Notes under the pieces: model-generated
The model's database searches: none
Told to the model about the DNA's origin: nothing
What the model saw: the letters and a program-made list of their open reading frames with translations, nothing else
Assembly: GCF_002263215.1 (NCBI RefSeq)
Contig: NZ_NLFK01000013.1
Span: forward strand, 1-58,634
Origin: Actinobacillus seminis
GTDB taxonomy: Bacteria > Pseudomonadota > Gammaproteobacteria > Enterobacterales > Pasteurellaceae
Length of the DNA: 58,634 nucleotides
Direction of reading: 5' to 3'
In this document: piece after piece, positions 51,033-58,634 of the stretch
Layout of the letters: every line of letters begins with the position of its first letter
How positions within the stretch are numbered: the stretch's first letter is position 1
Made by a program: the position numbers and the translations under genes

Positions 51033-52034
51033 CTAATACTGTGTAAATTTTTGTAATAAATCAAATGCGTTGCCGGAATGAAGCACGTCCAAGGCGCGTT
51101 CTGAATTTTCTTTTAAGTTATCATGACCGAATAATTTTAGCAGCATAGCGGTATTCATGGCGATCGCTTGATTATGTGCCTCTTTGCCTTTGCCTTGCAA
51201 AAGTGCGGTCAAAATTTTGGCATTTTCTGCCGGTTCACCACCGCGCAAACTTTCCAATGGGTGTTCTTTAAAACCGAAGTCTTGTGGCGTGAGGCGATAA
51301 TATTCGATATCTTTACCGCGAATTTCCGCCACTTCGGTACTGCCATGAACGGCAATTTCATCCAAACCGGAGCCATGTACCACAATGGTATGTTCATGAT
51401 TTAATTGCGTAATAGTTTCCGCGTAGGTTTTTAATAATGGGATGGAGTAAACACCGAGAAATTGACGTTTTGCATGCGCAGGGTTGATTAACGGACCTAA
51501 GATATTAAAAATGGTGCGTGTTTTAAGAGCTTGTCGCACGGGTACCGCATGTTTAAATCCCAGGTGGTAATGTGGCGCAAACAGAAAACAGAAATTGACT
51601 TCATCTAAGGCTTTGCGCGCTTGGGCAGGAGCCATGGTGATGTTGATTCCTAAACCGGTTAATAAATCGCTGGCGCCGGTTTTGCTGGAAACACTGCGGT
51701 TACCATGTTTTGCTACTTTGATCCCGCAAGCTGCTCCGACAAGGGCGGAGGCGGTAGAAATATTAATCGTATTGGCGCCGTCGCCGCCGGTTCCAACAAT
51801 ATCGGCAAAGGCGTAATCCGGCGTTGGGAAAGGTTGTGCCGCTTCTAATAAAGCGGAGACTGCGCCGCTAATTTCTTCCGGTGTTTCACCGCGCATTTTT
51901 AGCGCAATTAATACGCCGGACAGTTGCTCGTTGGATAATTTTCCTTGAATAATATCGCCAAATAAGACCGCACTTTCTGCGCGGGTAAGTGGTTGTCTGT
52001 CAAAAAGGCGATTGATGATGTGTTCAGTTTGCAT
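51033..52034 (-). CDS. trpD: Anthranilate phosphoribosyltransferase
   Basis: Transfers phosphoribose from PRPP to anthranilate. At 333 residues it is the stand-alone enzyme, not the trpG-trpD fusion of E. coli. The PRPP loop [19 protein letters not shown], the [17 protein letters not shown] stretch and the C-terminal [10 protein letters not shown] are all present. It lies between trpG and trpCF on one strand, 46 bases after trpG. Uptake signals lie at 51201 and 51967. Confidence 0.96.
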   Translation of the reverse strand: MQTEHIINRLFDRQPLTRAESAVLFGDIIQGKLSNEQLSGVLIALKMRGETPEEISGAVSALLEAAQPFPTPDYAFADIVGTGGDGANTINISTASALVGAACGIKVAKHGNRSVSSKTGASDLLTGLGINITMAPAQARKALDEVNFCFLFAPHYHLGFKHAVPVRQALKTRTIFNILGPLINPAHAKRQFLGVYSIPLLKTYAETITQLNHEHTIVVHGSGLDEIAVHGSTEVAEIRGKDIEYYRLTPQDFGFKEHPLESLRGGEPAENAKILTALLQGKGKEAHNQAIAMNTAMLLKLFGHDNLKENSERALDVLHSGNAFDLLQKFTQY

Positions 52035-52080
52035 ATGTTATCCTTAAATTGTTGTTAATTTGTTAAAATTCCGAGTGAAA

Positions 52081-52668
52081 TTATGCTTGTTTTTCTAATA
52101 ACCAATCAATACTTTGCGCCAATAATTGCGATCCTTGCACGGTGAGAATGCTTTCGGGGTGAAATTGGAAACTGCAAATCGGCAACATGCGGTGGCGAAT
52201 TGCCATAATAATATTGTTGTATTGCGCGTTGATGATAAATTCCGGTGGTAAATCCACCCCCATTAACGAGTGATAGCGCGCTACGGGCAGTGGATTGGCT
52301 AAATTGGCAAACATGGCTTGCTCATCATGTTGAATATTGGAGAGTTTTCCGTGTAATACTTCGCCGGCGTGTACCACTTTACCGCCAAAGGCTTCGATAA
52401 TGGCTTGGTGACCCAAACAAATACCTAAAATGGCGATTTTACCTTTTAAACGCCGGATGAGCGGCAATAAATTACCCGCTTGAGCCGGCGTTCCCGGCCC
52501 TGGCGAAAGAGCTAATAAGGTATTGGGTTGTGCTAACGCGGCGTGTTCCAATATTTCCAAATTGCAGTCATTACGGTAAATCTGTACTTGATGCCCGAGG
52601 GTGCGAAATTGATCGACTAAGTTGTAAGTAAACGAGTCAAAATTATCTAAAAATAAAATTGTTGCCAT
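52081..52668 (-). CDS. trpG: Anthranilate synthase component II (glutamine amidotransferase)
   Basis: Releases ammonia from glutamine for TrpE. It is 195 residues from the ATG at 52668, preceded by AAGGAG. The triad is visible: Cys in GICLGHQAIIEAFGG, and His-Glu in FQFHPESILT; LSPGPGTPAQAG forms the oxyanion region. The ATG lies inside the 3' end of trpE, a 26-base overlap in another frame, so the two subunits are coupled. Confidence 0.95.
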   Translation of the reverse strand: MATILFLDNFDSFTYNLVDQFRTLGHQVQIYRNDCNLEILEHAALAQPNTLLALSPGPGTPAQAGNLLPLIRRLKGKIAILGICLGHQAIIEAFGGKVVHAGEVLHGKLSNIQHDEQAMFANLANPLPVARYHSLMGVDLPPEFIINAQYNNIIMAIRHRMLPICSFQFHPESILTVQGSQLLAQSIDWLLEKQA

Positions 52669-54226
52669 GATGTACTCCTTGCGACTGAGGTTGGCGGTTG
52701 GTTTGGATAATGGCGTTGATGACCGCGCTGGCTTTGTGGCGAGTTTCATCTGCTTCCATTTGCGGGTCGGAGTCCAAGACTTCGCCGCAGCCGGCTTGAA
52801 TATACGCTATGCCATTTTGCACAAAAGCGGAGCGGATTACGATACAAGTATCAAAATTTCCGTCGGACCCTAAATAGCCGACCGCACCGCCATAGCTGTG
52901 GCGTTTTTGTTGCTCAAATTGATAAATTAATTGCATGGCTTTAATTTTTGGCGCGCCGGTTAAGGTTCCCATGTTCATACAGGCTTGGTAGGCATGTAAC
53001 GCGTCCAGTTCAGGGCGCAAGGTGCCGACGACGCGGGAAACGAGGTGCATAATGTGAGAGTAGCGATCAATTTGCATTAATTCTTTTACTTGGCGGGTAC
53101 CGCTTTGGCAGACACGAGCGACATCATTACGTGCTAAATCCACAAGCATCAAATGTTCGGCCAATTCTTTTTTATCCAAACGCAATTCAAGCTCAAGACG
53201 AGCATCCAAATCGGGATCAATATTGCCTTGTTTGTCAAAACCGCGTGGGCGAGAGCCGGCAATCGGGTAAATTTCTAATTGTCGGTTTGCGGCAGAGTAT
53301 TTCAATGCACTTTCTGGCGACGCACCGAATAAGGTGAATTCCTCATCTTGCATAAAGAACATATAAGGGCTCGGATTGTTGTGTTTTAGTTGACGATAGG
53401 TTGCCAAGGTATTTGGACAAGCCAAGAAAAAACGTCGGGATGGGACAATTTGGAAAACATCACCAAGGTTAATATGGTGCTTTAAGGCGCGAATAATGTC
53501 TTTGAATTTATCGTCTTCAAGGTTTGTACCGACTTCGGTGGAGGCGGCTTTAATCTGTAAGTGCGGTTCAATTTTTTGTAATTTTTCGCCAATTTTGACC
53601 GCACTTTGGGTTAATTCGGCTTGTGTGCTTGCGTTAAAACAGAAAGTTTGCAGTGTGGATAGTTGGGCTTGGTGATCGATAATCAATAAGTTTTCCGCCA
53701 AATAAAACACATAATCAGGGCAGTTTAAACCGTCTTGTTTTAATTCAATATTTTCCATTGGGATAAAATTGGTCACTAAATCATAGGCAAATAATCCACC
53801 GAGGAAAACGGGCGTACTGCTGTGTCGGTATAATGAGGTGATGCAGCGTAATCCGTCAAAAATGGTTGCCGCTTGTAATTTTCTGTCTTCATCAAGATGT
53901 TGTTGTGGAGCAGAGAATTCAACCATGAGTTGATTTTCTGTACGTTTAGTTAATTGGCTAATAGCACTCAATTGTTCTTGAATAAGTGGTAATATGGCGG
54001 TGCCATTGGCAGTTAAAGCATCAAAGGTAACTGTTTGCGCCAAGCAAGAGATTTTGAGTGCCGCATTGATGAGCAATAAACTTTTTAAGCTGTTTTTGCT
54101 GTGGATCTCCGCTGATTCCAATAACAATGTATTTTTTTGCGCTTGGCAAATGGTCGCAAAAATGGCGGTTGGGTCATTGTGATACGGGACGGATTGCGTT
54201 TCTGTTCGGATAAAAGGGGACGACAT
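52643..54226 (-). CDS. trpE: Anthranilate synthase component I
   Basis: Makes anthranilate from chorismate; first committed step of tryptophan synthesis. It is 527 residues. The feedback-inhibition site LLLESAEIHSKNSLKSLLLI is present near residue 35, and the chorismate domain has FMQDEEFTLFGASPESALKY, PIAGSRPRGFD and AGCGEVLDSDPQMEADET. The start at 54226 lies only about 30 bases from the predicted transcription start, so there is no room for a trp leader peptide. Uptake signals lie at 53559 and 53598. Confidence 0.96.
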   Translation of the reverse strand: MSSPFIRTETQSVPYHNDPTAIFATICQAQKNTLLLESAEIHSKNSLKSLLLINAALKISCLAQTVTFDALTANGTAILPLIQEQLSAISQLTKRTENQLMVEFSAPQQHLDEDRKLQAATIFDGLRCITSLYRHSSTPVFLGGLFAYDLVTNFIPMENIELKQDGLNCPDYVFYLAENLLIIDHQAQLSTLQTFCFNASTQAELTQSAVKIGEKLQKIEPHLQIKAASTEVGTNLEDDKFKDIIRALKHHINLGDVFQIVPSRRFFLACPNTLATYRQLKHNNPSPYMFFMQDEEFTLFGASPESALKYSAANRQLEIYPIAGSRPRGFDKQGNIDPDLDARLELELRLDKKELAEHLMLVDLARNDVARVCQSGTRQVKELMQIDRYSHIMHLVSRVVGTLRPELDALHAYQACMNMGTLTGAPKIKAMQLIYQFEQQKRHSYGGAVGYLGSDGNFDTCIVIRSAFVQNGIAYIQAGCGEVLDSDPQMEADETRHKASAVINAIIQTNRQPQSQGVHHGNNFIFR

Positions 54227-54254
54227 AGTAAAATCCTTGTATAAAAATCATATC

Positions 54255-54288
54255 GTACTATTAAACTAGTGCAAGATGATTTTGTCAA
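54255..54288 (-). promoter_or_regulatory. trpE promoter with TrpR operator over the -10 box
   Basis: On the minus strand TTGACA (54283-54288), a 17-base spacer and TTTAAT (54260-54265) form a near-ideal sigma-70 promoter. GCACTAGTTTAATAGTAC (54255-54272) covers the -10 box and matches the TrpR consensus at 15 of 18 positions. Transcription would start about 25-30 bases before the trpE ATG, leaving no attenuator. Confidence 0.85.
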
Positions 54289-54339
54289 GTGATATATCGG
54301 CTGTTTTGGTGAAATTTTCGTTGAAAAAAGAGAAGAAAA

Positions 54340-54362
54340 AAGGACACCTACTTGTGTCCTTG
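54340..54362 (-). terminator. Hairpin terminator after azoR
   Basis: AAGGACAC and GTGTCCTT pair around a 5-base loop (about 54340-54361). On the minus strand a T6 run follows, about 37 bases after the azoR stop codon. Confidence 0.8.
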
Positions 54363-54397
54363 GAGTGATTTCTTCAACAAAAGGAGAAAAATATAAA

Positions 54398-54988
54398 CTA
54401 AATGGTTTTTGCTAATTCGTTAAGTTGATCTTTCGCTTTCGCTTGTGCTTTTTCAATGGCTTCCGCACCAAGACCGATACCTTCTGCGTAAACGAATTGA
54501 ACATCAGTAATACCAATGAAACCTAAGAACGTTTTTAAATAACCGGTAATTAAATCAGTTGTTTGACCTTGGTGCATACCGCCGAATGAAGCGATAACGA
54601 TCGCTTTCGTATTTTTTATTAAGCCTTCCGGACCATTGGCGCTATATTGGAAAGTGAGGCGTGGACGTGCGATAAAATCAATATAGCTTTTTAATTGAGT
54701 AGGAATGCCGAAGTTATACATTGGTGCATTGATAACAACGGTATCCGCATTTTTTAATTCAGCCACTAATTCGTCAGATAAGGCTAAAAGCGCTTTGTCT
54801 TGTTCTGTGCTTGGTTGACCGCGTAGTGCATTGGTGGCAACACCGTCGAAATGTGGAAGCGGGTTAGCGGCAAGATCGCGTACTACAACATTCGCGCCTT
54901 GTAATTTAGATACTAGATAGTCTGAAAGTTGGTTGCTTTGTGAGTTTCCTGCAAGAATACTGGATTTTAATACTAATATATTACTCAT
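54398..54988 (-). CDS. azoR: FMN-dependent NADH:quinone oxidoreductase/azoreductase AzoR
   Basis: A 196-residue flavodoxin-fold enzyme that reduces quinones and azo compounds with NADH. The FMN-binding regions are [17 protein letters not shown] at the N-terminus, [20 protein letters not shown] in the middle and ASFGGMHQG near residue 143. The ATG at 54988 follows AAGGAAATATAAA. Single-gene unit between the trp promoter and sohB. No LysR partner is adjacent. Confidence 0.93.
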   Translation of the reverse strand: MSNILVLKSSILAGNSQSNQLSDYLVSKLQGANVVVRDLAANPLPHFDGVATNALRGQPSTEQDKALLALSDELVAELKNADTVVINAPMYNFGIPTQLKSYIDFIARPRLTFQYSANGPEGLIKNTKAIVIASFGGMHQGQTTDLITGYLKTFLGFIGITDVQFVYAEGIGLGAEAIEKAQAKAKDQLNELAKTI

Positions 54989-55243
54989 TTTATATTTCCT
55001 TACTAAAGTTAACAGGTTTTGCTTGAAAGTGCGGTTATTATAAATTTCATTTGATGAGAAATAAACCGCCGAATTGTAAAATGAGTTTTTTACTGATTAT
55101 TAATAAAATGAAGTACTGCTTTTGAGGTAGGTTATTATTGACTGAAAATATGAGGATGAATATATTAAGTGCATTGCACTTTTAGCCGGATCGTTTATGA
55201 TAGCTGCGATTAGTTTTTATTTATTATAGGATAGGAAAAGATA

Positions 55244-56302
55244 ATGTGGTCTGATTTGTTAGTAGGATACGGATTGTTTATTTTGAAAATTTTAACTCTG
55301 ATTTCGGTTGTTGTGGCGGTTATATTGACGACTATTAGTCTTAAGCGTCGTAATCCGGCACAGAGCGGTGAATTAGTTATCAAGGATTTATCGCAGGAAT
55401 ATGAAAATAATCGCAAAAAATTAGCCGATTTTTATTTATCGGAAGAGGAAATAAAGCAGCAAGAAAAAGCACGGAAAAAAGAAGAAAAGTACAAAGCAAA
55501 AACGGAAAAGACGAAACGGAAAAAAGGCGAAAATGTTGGCTCCGAGCGTAAACCGCATCTTTATGTGTTGGATTTTAAAGGTGATATTTCAGCGTCAGAG
55601 ACGACCGCACTTCGCGAAGAAATCAGTGCGATTATTGCAGTGGCAAAACCGGAAGATGAAGTATTGTTGCGTTTGGAAAGTCCCGGTGGTGTGGTGCATG
55701 GTTACGGTTTGGCGGCATCGCAATTGGATCGCTTAAAAACGCATCAAATTAAATTGACGATAGCAGTGGATAAAGTTGCCGCGAGCGGAGGCTATATGAT
55801 GGCGTGTGTGGCAGATAAAATTATTGCCGCCCCTTTTGCTATTATTGGTTCCGTTGGGGTTGTCGCGCAAATTCCGAATGTACATCGTTTGTTGAAAAAG
55901 CATGATATTGATGTGGATGTGATGACGGCGGGGGAATATAAACGCACGATGACGGTGTTGGGTGAAAATACGGAAAAAGGAAAGGAAAAATTCCGACAAG
56001 AGTTGGAGGAAACCCATCAATTATTTAAACAATTTGTGGTGCAAAATCGGCCGCACTTGGATATTGAAAAAATTGCTACCGGCGAACATTGGTTTGGGCA
56101 ACAGGCGTTAGCGTTAAATTTGGTGGATAAGTTGCAAACTAGTGATGATGTTATTTTGGACGCAATCAAGGATAAATTAGTGCTTTCGGTAAAATATATG
56201 ACAAAAAAATCGTTATTACAAAAATTGGGAAAACAAGCGGAAGAAAGTGCGGATAATGTATTGTTGACTTGGCTAAAAAGAAATCAACGAATTTTATTGT
56301 AA
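55244..56302 (+). CDS. sohB: Inner-membrane protease SohB (peptidase S49)
   Basis: Signal-peptide-peptidase-A-like serine protease. It is 352 residues, with a membrane helix at residues 8-28, a Lys/Glu-rich linker (about 60-100) and an S49 domain. The catalytic Ser is in KVAASGGYMMACVA and the general-base Lys in MTAGEYKRTMTVLGENT; LRLESPGGVVHGYGLAAS is the family signature. The start ATG at 55244 lies 10 bases after ATAGGAAAAG. In E. coli sohB lies near yciO-rluB-trp; here it lies near trpE, a comparable neighbourhood. Confidence 0.93.
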   Translation: MWSDLLVGYGLFILKILTLISVVVAVILTTISLKRRNPAQSGELVIKDLSQEYENNRKKLADFYLSEEEIKQQEKARKKEEKYKAKTEKTKRKKGENVGSERKPHLYVLDFKGDISASETTALREEISAIIAVAKPEDEVLLRLESPGGVVHGYGLAASQLDRLKTHQIKLTIAVDKVAASGGYMMACVADKIIAAPFAIIGSVGVVAQIPNVHRLLKKHDIDVDVMTAGEYKRTMTVLGENTEKGKEKFRQELEETHQLFKQFVVQNRPHLDIEKIATGEHWFGQQALALNLVDKLQTSDDVILDAIKDKLVLSVKYMTKKSLLQKLGKQAEESADNVLLTWLKRNQRILL

Positions 56303-56555
56303 TTTATTTTTACATAGCGGCTTTTATTATGTAAAGTTATGCAATTTCTTGGGGAAAAGATTTACTTTTATCAGGTTTCCAATTACTATATTTCCCCTGT
56401 GGTATTGTGAACTAAGTCTTGGCTATTTTATGTTTATGGTCTTAGGCACAACAATTCACGGTGAACTAATTGAGCGAAATTTTAAGCGTCTAAGGTTTCG
56501 CAGTGGTTTTTGAATAAGTATCAAAGTGATTAACTCAAACAAAACAGGTAAACAA

Positions 56556-57365
56556 ATGAAATTATCGCATCTTCTATTATCTGCTATGGCAGCAACGACA
56601 CTTGCTGCCTGTGGAAACTTAAGTAAAGTTACAGACGAAGGAACATCAGACAATTTGGTCTGGCCAAAAATCGACGAATCACAATATAACCATGATGGTA
56701 GCCAATTTGGTTCATGGCCAAACTGGGATAACGTGCGTATGGTTGAACGTGGTATGAATAAAGATCAAATTTATTATTTATTGGGTCGTCCGCATTTTTC
56801 TGAAGGTTTATATGGCGTGCGCGAATGGGATTACGCTTTTAATTACCGTGAAGATGGTGTACATAAAATTTGCCAATATAAAATCTTATTTGATAAAAAC
56901 ATGAATGCACAAAATTTTTATTGGTATCCAAACGGTTGTAATGGTTACTCGACTTTCAATATAAATGCCGATTTTTTATTTGATTTCGATAAAGATACTT
57001 TAACGGTTGAAGGTGCGGATGTGGTTGATAATGTGGCAAATCAACTAAAAACTTCTGGTGCGAAATCGGTTAAAGTTGCAGGTTATACCGACCGTTTAGG
57101 TTCAGTAGAATATAACTTGGATCTTTCTCAACGTCGTGCAGAACGCGTAAAAGCACGTTTATTACAACAGGGTGTTGAGGCTGATATTTTAACTATCGGT
57201 TATGGTAAAGCGCACCAAGTAAAAGCTTGTGATAGCGAAAGTGGTCAAGCATTACGTGATTGTTTACATCCAAATCGTCGTGTGGAAATCAGCGCGTCAG
57301 GTACTGTATTAAACGTCGAAAACAAAGCGGGAAAAACAGGACCTGCCCCACTTTATCAAAAATAA
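56556..57365 (+). CDS. Outer-membrane lipoprotein with BamE-like and OmpA-like domains
   Basis: A 269-residue lipoprotein. The lipobox LAAC (Cys19) follows a signal peptide; Gly at +2 predicts outer-membrane sorting. Residues about 60-130 resemble the SmpA/OmlA (BamE) domain: VRMVERGMNKDQIYYLLGRP and VREWDYAFNYRE. Residues about 145-250 are an OmpA C-terminal peptidoglycan-binding domain (ADFLFDFDKDTLTVEGADVV, GYTDRLGSVEYNLDLSQRRA, HPNRRVEI). A link between the outer membrane and peptidoglycan is expected. The ATG at 56556 gives the clean lipoprotein N-terminus. Whether it replaces or accompanies BamE cannot be told here. Confidence 0.88.
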   Translation: MKLSHLLLSAMAATTLAACGNLSKVTDEGTSDNLVWPKIDESQYNHDGSQFGSWPNWDNVRMVERGMNKDQIYYLLGRPHFSEGLYGVREWDYAFNYREDGVHKICQYKILFDKNMNAQNFYWYPNGCNGYSTFNINADFLFDFDKDTLTVEGADVVDNVANQLKTSGAKSVKVAGYTDRLGSVEYNLDLSQRRAERVKARLLQQGVEADILTIGYGKAHQVKACDSESGQALRDCLHPNRRVEISASGTVLNVENKAGKTGPAPLYQK

Positions 57366-57380
57366 GATAACGAAATAAAA

Positions 57381-57502
57381 TAAAAGCCAAATTCATAGAG
57401 TGATCTGATCCCAAAAAGTGAGACTGTTATTCAAAGGACGGTTTTCGATATTGTATCGGACTCAGTCCTTTTAGTGGGAAGGATCAAGAGTTTGGCTTTT
57501 TT
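57381..57502. terminator. Terminator arms split by an IS remnant
   Basis: AAAAGCCAAA (57382-57391) and TTTGGCTTTT (57491-57500) pair as a 10-bp stem with a following T run, the normal shape of a terminator for the upstream lipoprotein gene and the convergent gene to the right. The loop, about 99 bases, is occupied by an IS3-family remnant. Confidence 0.65.
57401..57484 (-). mobile_element. IS3-family (IS150-like) transposase 3' end remnant
   Basis: On the minus strand the codons from about 57474 to 57427 read LKGLSPIQYRKPSFE and stop, the characteristic C-terminus of an IS3-family OrfB transposase. This is followed by TTTTTGGGATCAGATCA (57417-57401), a typical terminal inverted repeat of the IS150 group. 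Only about 85 bases remain; the other end is missing. It lies within a terminator loop. Confidence 0.7.
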
Positions 57503-57514
57503 GTTTGGCTAAAA

Positions 57515-58351
57515 TTAAATGACTTTTTGCACTAGCGCTGAAATATTCGGGGCAAAAATTTCCCGGTTTGCCATTTCCACAATTTGCTCTGCATTATATT
57601 GAGAACCATTATATACCACGACGATACTGGTATCACCCGGCTGCAAAAAGTGCGTCTCGCCAAATTCCGTATAACGCGTAGCACCGATACCAATGATGGC
57701 TTTTTGTGGATAATTTGCTTGTTGAAGCAATTCTGCAATATTGTTCATTGGTCCTTCATCTGACTGATTATTCATTTTATCTACAATCCAGGTCAGCAAT
57801 TTTTGGTGGAAATAGCTATAACCCAGCGCTGGACTATCGACACCATAGTGATTTAGGAGGTCATTGCGTTTATGGAAACAGGCAATTCGATATTGATCAA
57901 TTTCACTCCCATGCTCAAAAGAAGAAAGAGGGATAAAGGTATTGGCAACACCTTTAGAAGATGCGCCCCAGTTTTTTTTCTCACAAATTTTGTTTGCACC
58001 GGGGCGTCGAATCGAACAGTCATTATAGGCGGCGAAAGCTCGTGGTAAAAGTGCGGTCACTTTTTGCCCAGAGTATTGAATGTCGCAAAGTAATGCGATT
58101 TCGGGTTCAATTTGTAAGTTATCAGCGTCTTGAGGAAATGCAATAGTATTGGCGGAAATCGGATAAATAGAAAGGAATTGGTAAGGGGAATTCAATTTAT
58201 CACTTGGCACATAAAAAGGAAAAATGGCTTTTGGTTGAATTGCCTCTTCGGTTTTTACATTAACAAAGTCCGCTGCCTCGCCGGCTTGCTCTAAATGTCC
58301 GGCAAAATTGCCTGCCACGCCGAAACCAATAACATTTTCAAAATTATTCAT
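57515..58351 (-). CDS. DUF5718 family protein
   Basis: A 278-residue cytoplasmic protein. It opens NNFENVIGFGVAGNFAGHLE and contains PEIALLCDIQYSGQKVTALL and RAFAAYNDCSIRRPGANKIC. I place it in DUF5718 from memory, and the layout vaguely resembles the fumarylacetoacetate hydrolase fold (acidic residues in a PEIALLCD context), but no function is established. The ATG at 58351 follows AAGGAGATACTC. An uptake signal lies inside at 58049-58057 and another just upstream at 58383-58391. Confidence 0.7.
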   Translation of the reverse strand: MNNFENVIGFGVAGNFAGHLEQAGEAADFVNVKTEEAIQPKAIFPFYVPSDKLNSPYQFLSIYPISANTIAFPQDADNLQIEPEIALLCDIQYSGQKVTALLPRAFAAYNDCSIRRPGANKICEKKNWGASSKGVANTFIPLSSFEHGSEIDQYRIACFHKRNDLLNHYGVDSPALGYSYFHQKLLTWIVDKMNNQSDEGPMNNIAELLQQANYPQKAIIGIGATRYTEFGETHFLQPGDTSIVVVYNGSQYNAEQIVEMANREIFAPNISALVQKVI

Positions 58352-58445
58352 GAGTATCTCCTTTATTTTTTTATGAAAAGTAACCGCACTTTAACGTGAA
58401 ATAAAGGATAACTCAATTGCTATTTGTTTGTTTTCTAAACAATCA

Positions 58446-58512
58446 AAAATAAAAGTAAAAATTTTTACAAAAAAGACTTGCAAAGAAATTTCAGATGCCT
58501 ATAATACGCACC
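58446..58512 (+). promoter_or_regulatory. Strong rRNA-operon promoter
   Basis: TTGCAA (58478-58483), a 16-base spacer and TATAAT (58500-58505), followed by ACGCACCC. The region before it (58446-58473) is an A/T-rich stretch like an UP element. With the boxA 60 bases downstream this is the promoter of a ribosomal RNA operon whose 16S gene begins beyond position 58634. Confidence 0.8.
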
Positions 58513-58516
58513 CACA

Positions 58517-58565
58517 ACGACGCGACGTTGTAAGGAAATAAGAAAAACACCTCGCGTCGTTTTTT
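58517..58565 (+). promoter_or_regulatory. Terminator-like hairpin in the rRNA leader
   Basis: ACGACGCGA (58517-58525) and TCGCGTCGT (58552-58560) form a perfect 9-bp stem directly followed by T (58561-58565). It lies between the predicted transcription start and boxA, so it would be read through or act as an early attenuator of the rRNA transcript. Confidence 0.6.
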
Positions 58566-58579
58566 GTTCTTTAACAATA
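58565..58579 (+). promoter_or_regulatory. rRNA antitermination boxA
   Basis: TGTTCTTTAACAAT (about 58565-58578) differs by one base from the E. coli rrn boxA TGCTCTTTAACAAT, the NusB/S10 loading site. It identifies the downstream transcript as a ribosomal RNA operon. Confidence 0.85.
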
Positions 58580-58634
58580 TATCAGACAATCTGTGTGGGC
58601 ACTTGTTGATTGACTTTGTTTAAAAGAAATAAAT

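Overview
The window is a chromosomal segment of a gammaproteobacterium of the family Pasteurellaceae. The clearest evidence is the 9-bp DNA uptake signal sequence of the Haemophilus influenzae type, AAGTGCGGT or its complement, which I count about 34 times. Gene content agrees: separate trpG and trpD, a fused trpCF, trpBA apart from trpEGDC, a torYZ/mtsYZ-type pair, a type II beta-carbonic anhydrase, an HI1450-type DNA mimic and an HI0040-like gene beside xthA. I cannot assign genus or species.

Layout, left to right: a lemA operon with two TPM-domain proteins; grxD; infC-rpmI-rplT with an AUU start for IF3; queF-ppnN; a HypT-like LysR regulator divergent from an Asp/Glu racemase and a Dcu-type dicarboxylate carrier; a zinc-ribbon protein; yqcC-truC; nrdB; then a block collinear with enterobacterial yccS-yccF-mgsA-yccT-acyP-tusE-yccA; tRNA-Ser(UGA); prmB divergent from smrB; yciO-rluB-cysB; dapD; a DNA-mimic gene; ppc; purR; an HI0040-like gene and xthA; torY-torZ; ycgL and minC; aspC; purK.

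From about 38 to 46.6 kb lies a gene-poor accessory island. It holds a roughly 2,057-residue YadA-like trimeric autotransporter whose signal peptide and passenger are out of frame at a G9 tract, a decayed two-partner-secretion transporter (TpsB) gene, and an internally deleted IS256-family remnant. No uptake signal core occurs between about 37.96 and 47.95 kb, against roughly one per 1.4 kb elsewhere. Next come carbonic anhydrase, trpA, trpB, trpCF, trpD, trpG and trpE (two transcription units, each with a TrpR-like operator), azoR, sohB, a BamE/OmpA-type lipoprotein, a terminator split by an IS3-family transposase remnant, a DUF5718-like gene, and the promoter and boxA leader of an rRNA operon running off the right edge.

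The most unexpected observation is technical. The sequence contains assembled 454 library DNA: a loxP-bearing paired-end linker plus adapter at 45482-45569, flanked by a 44-bp duplicated piece of genomic sequence, and a 31-base adapter match followed by A15 at 7027-7072. Several genes (grxD, the hypT-like regulator, the yadA-like gene, the TpsB gene) are broken by single-base changes in homopolymers, the typical 454 error. Broken genes here should therefore be checked against raw reads before being called pseudogenes or phase-variable loci. I found no CRISPR array and no convincing new defence or biosynthetic system. The best biological leads are the modular adhesin with its G tract, the HypT/racemase/Dcu cluster, and the double TrpR control of the split trp genes.
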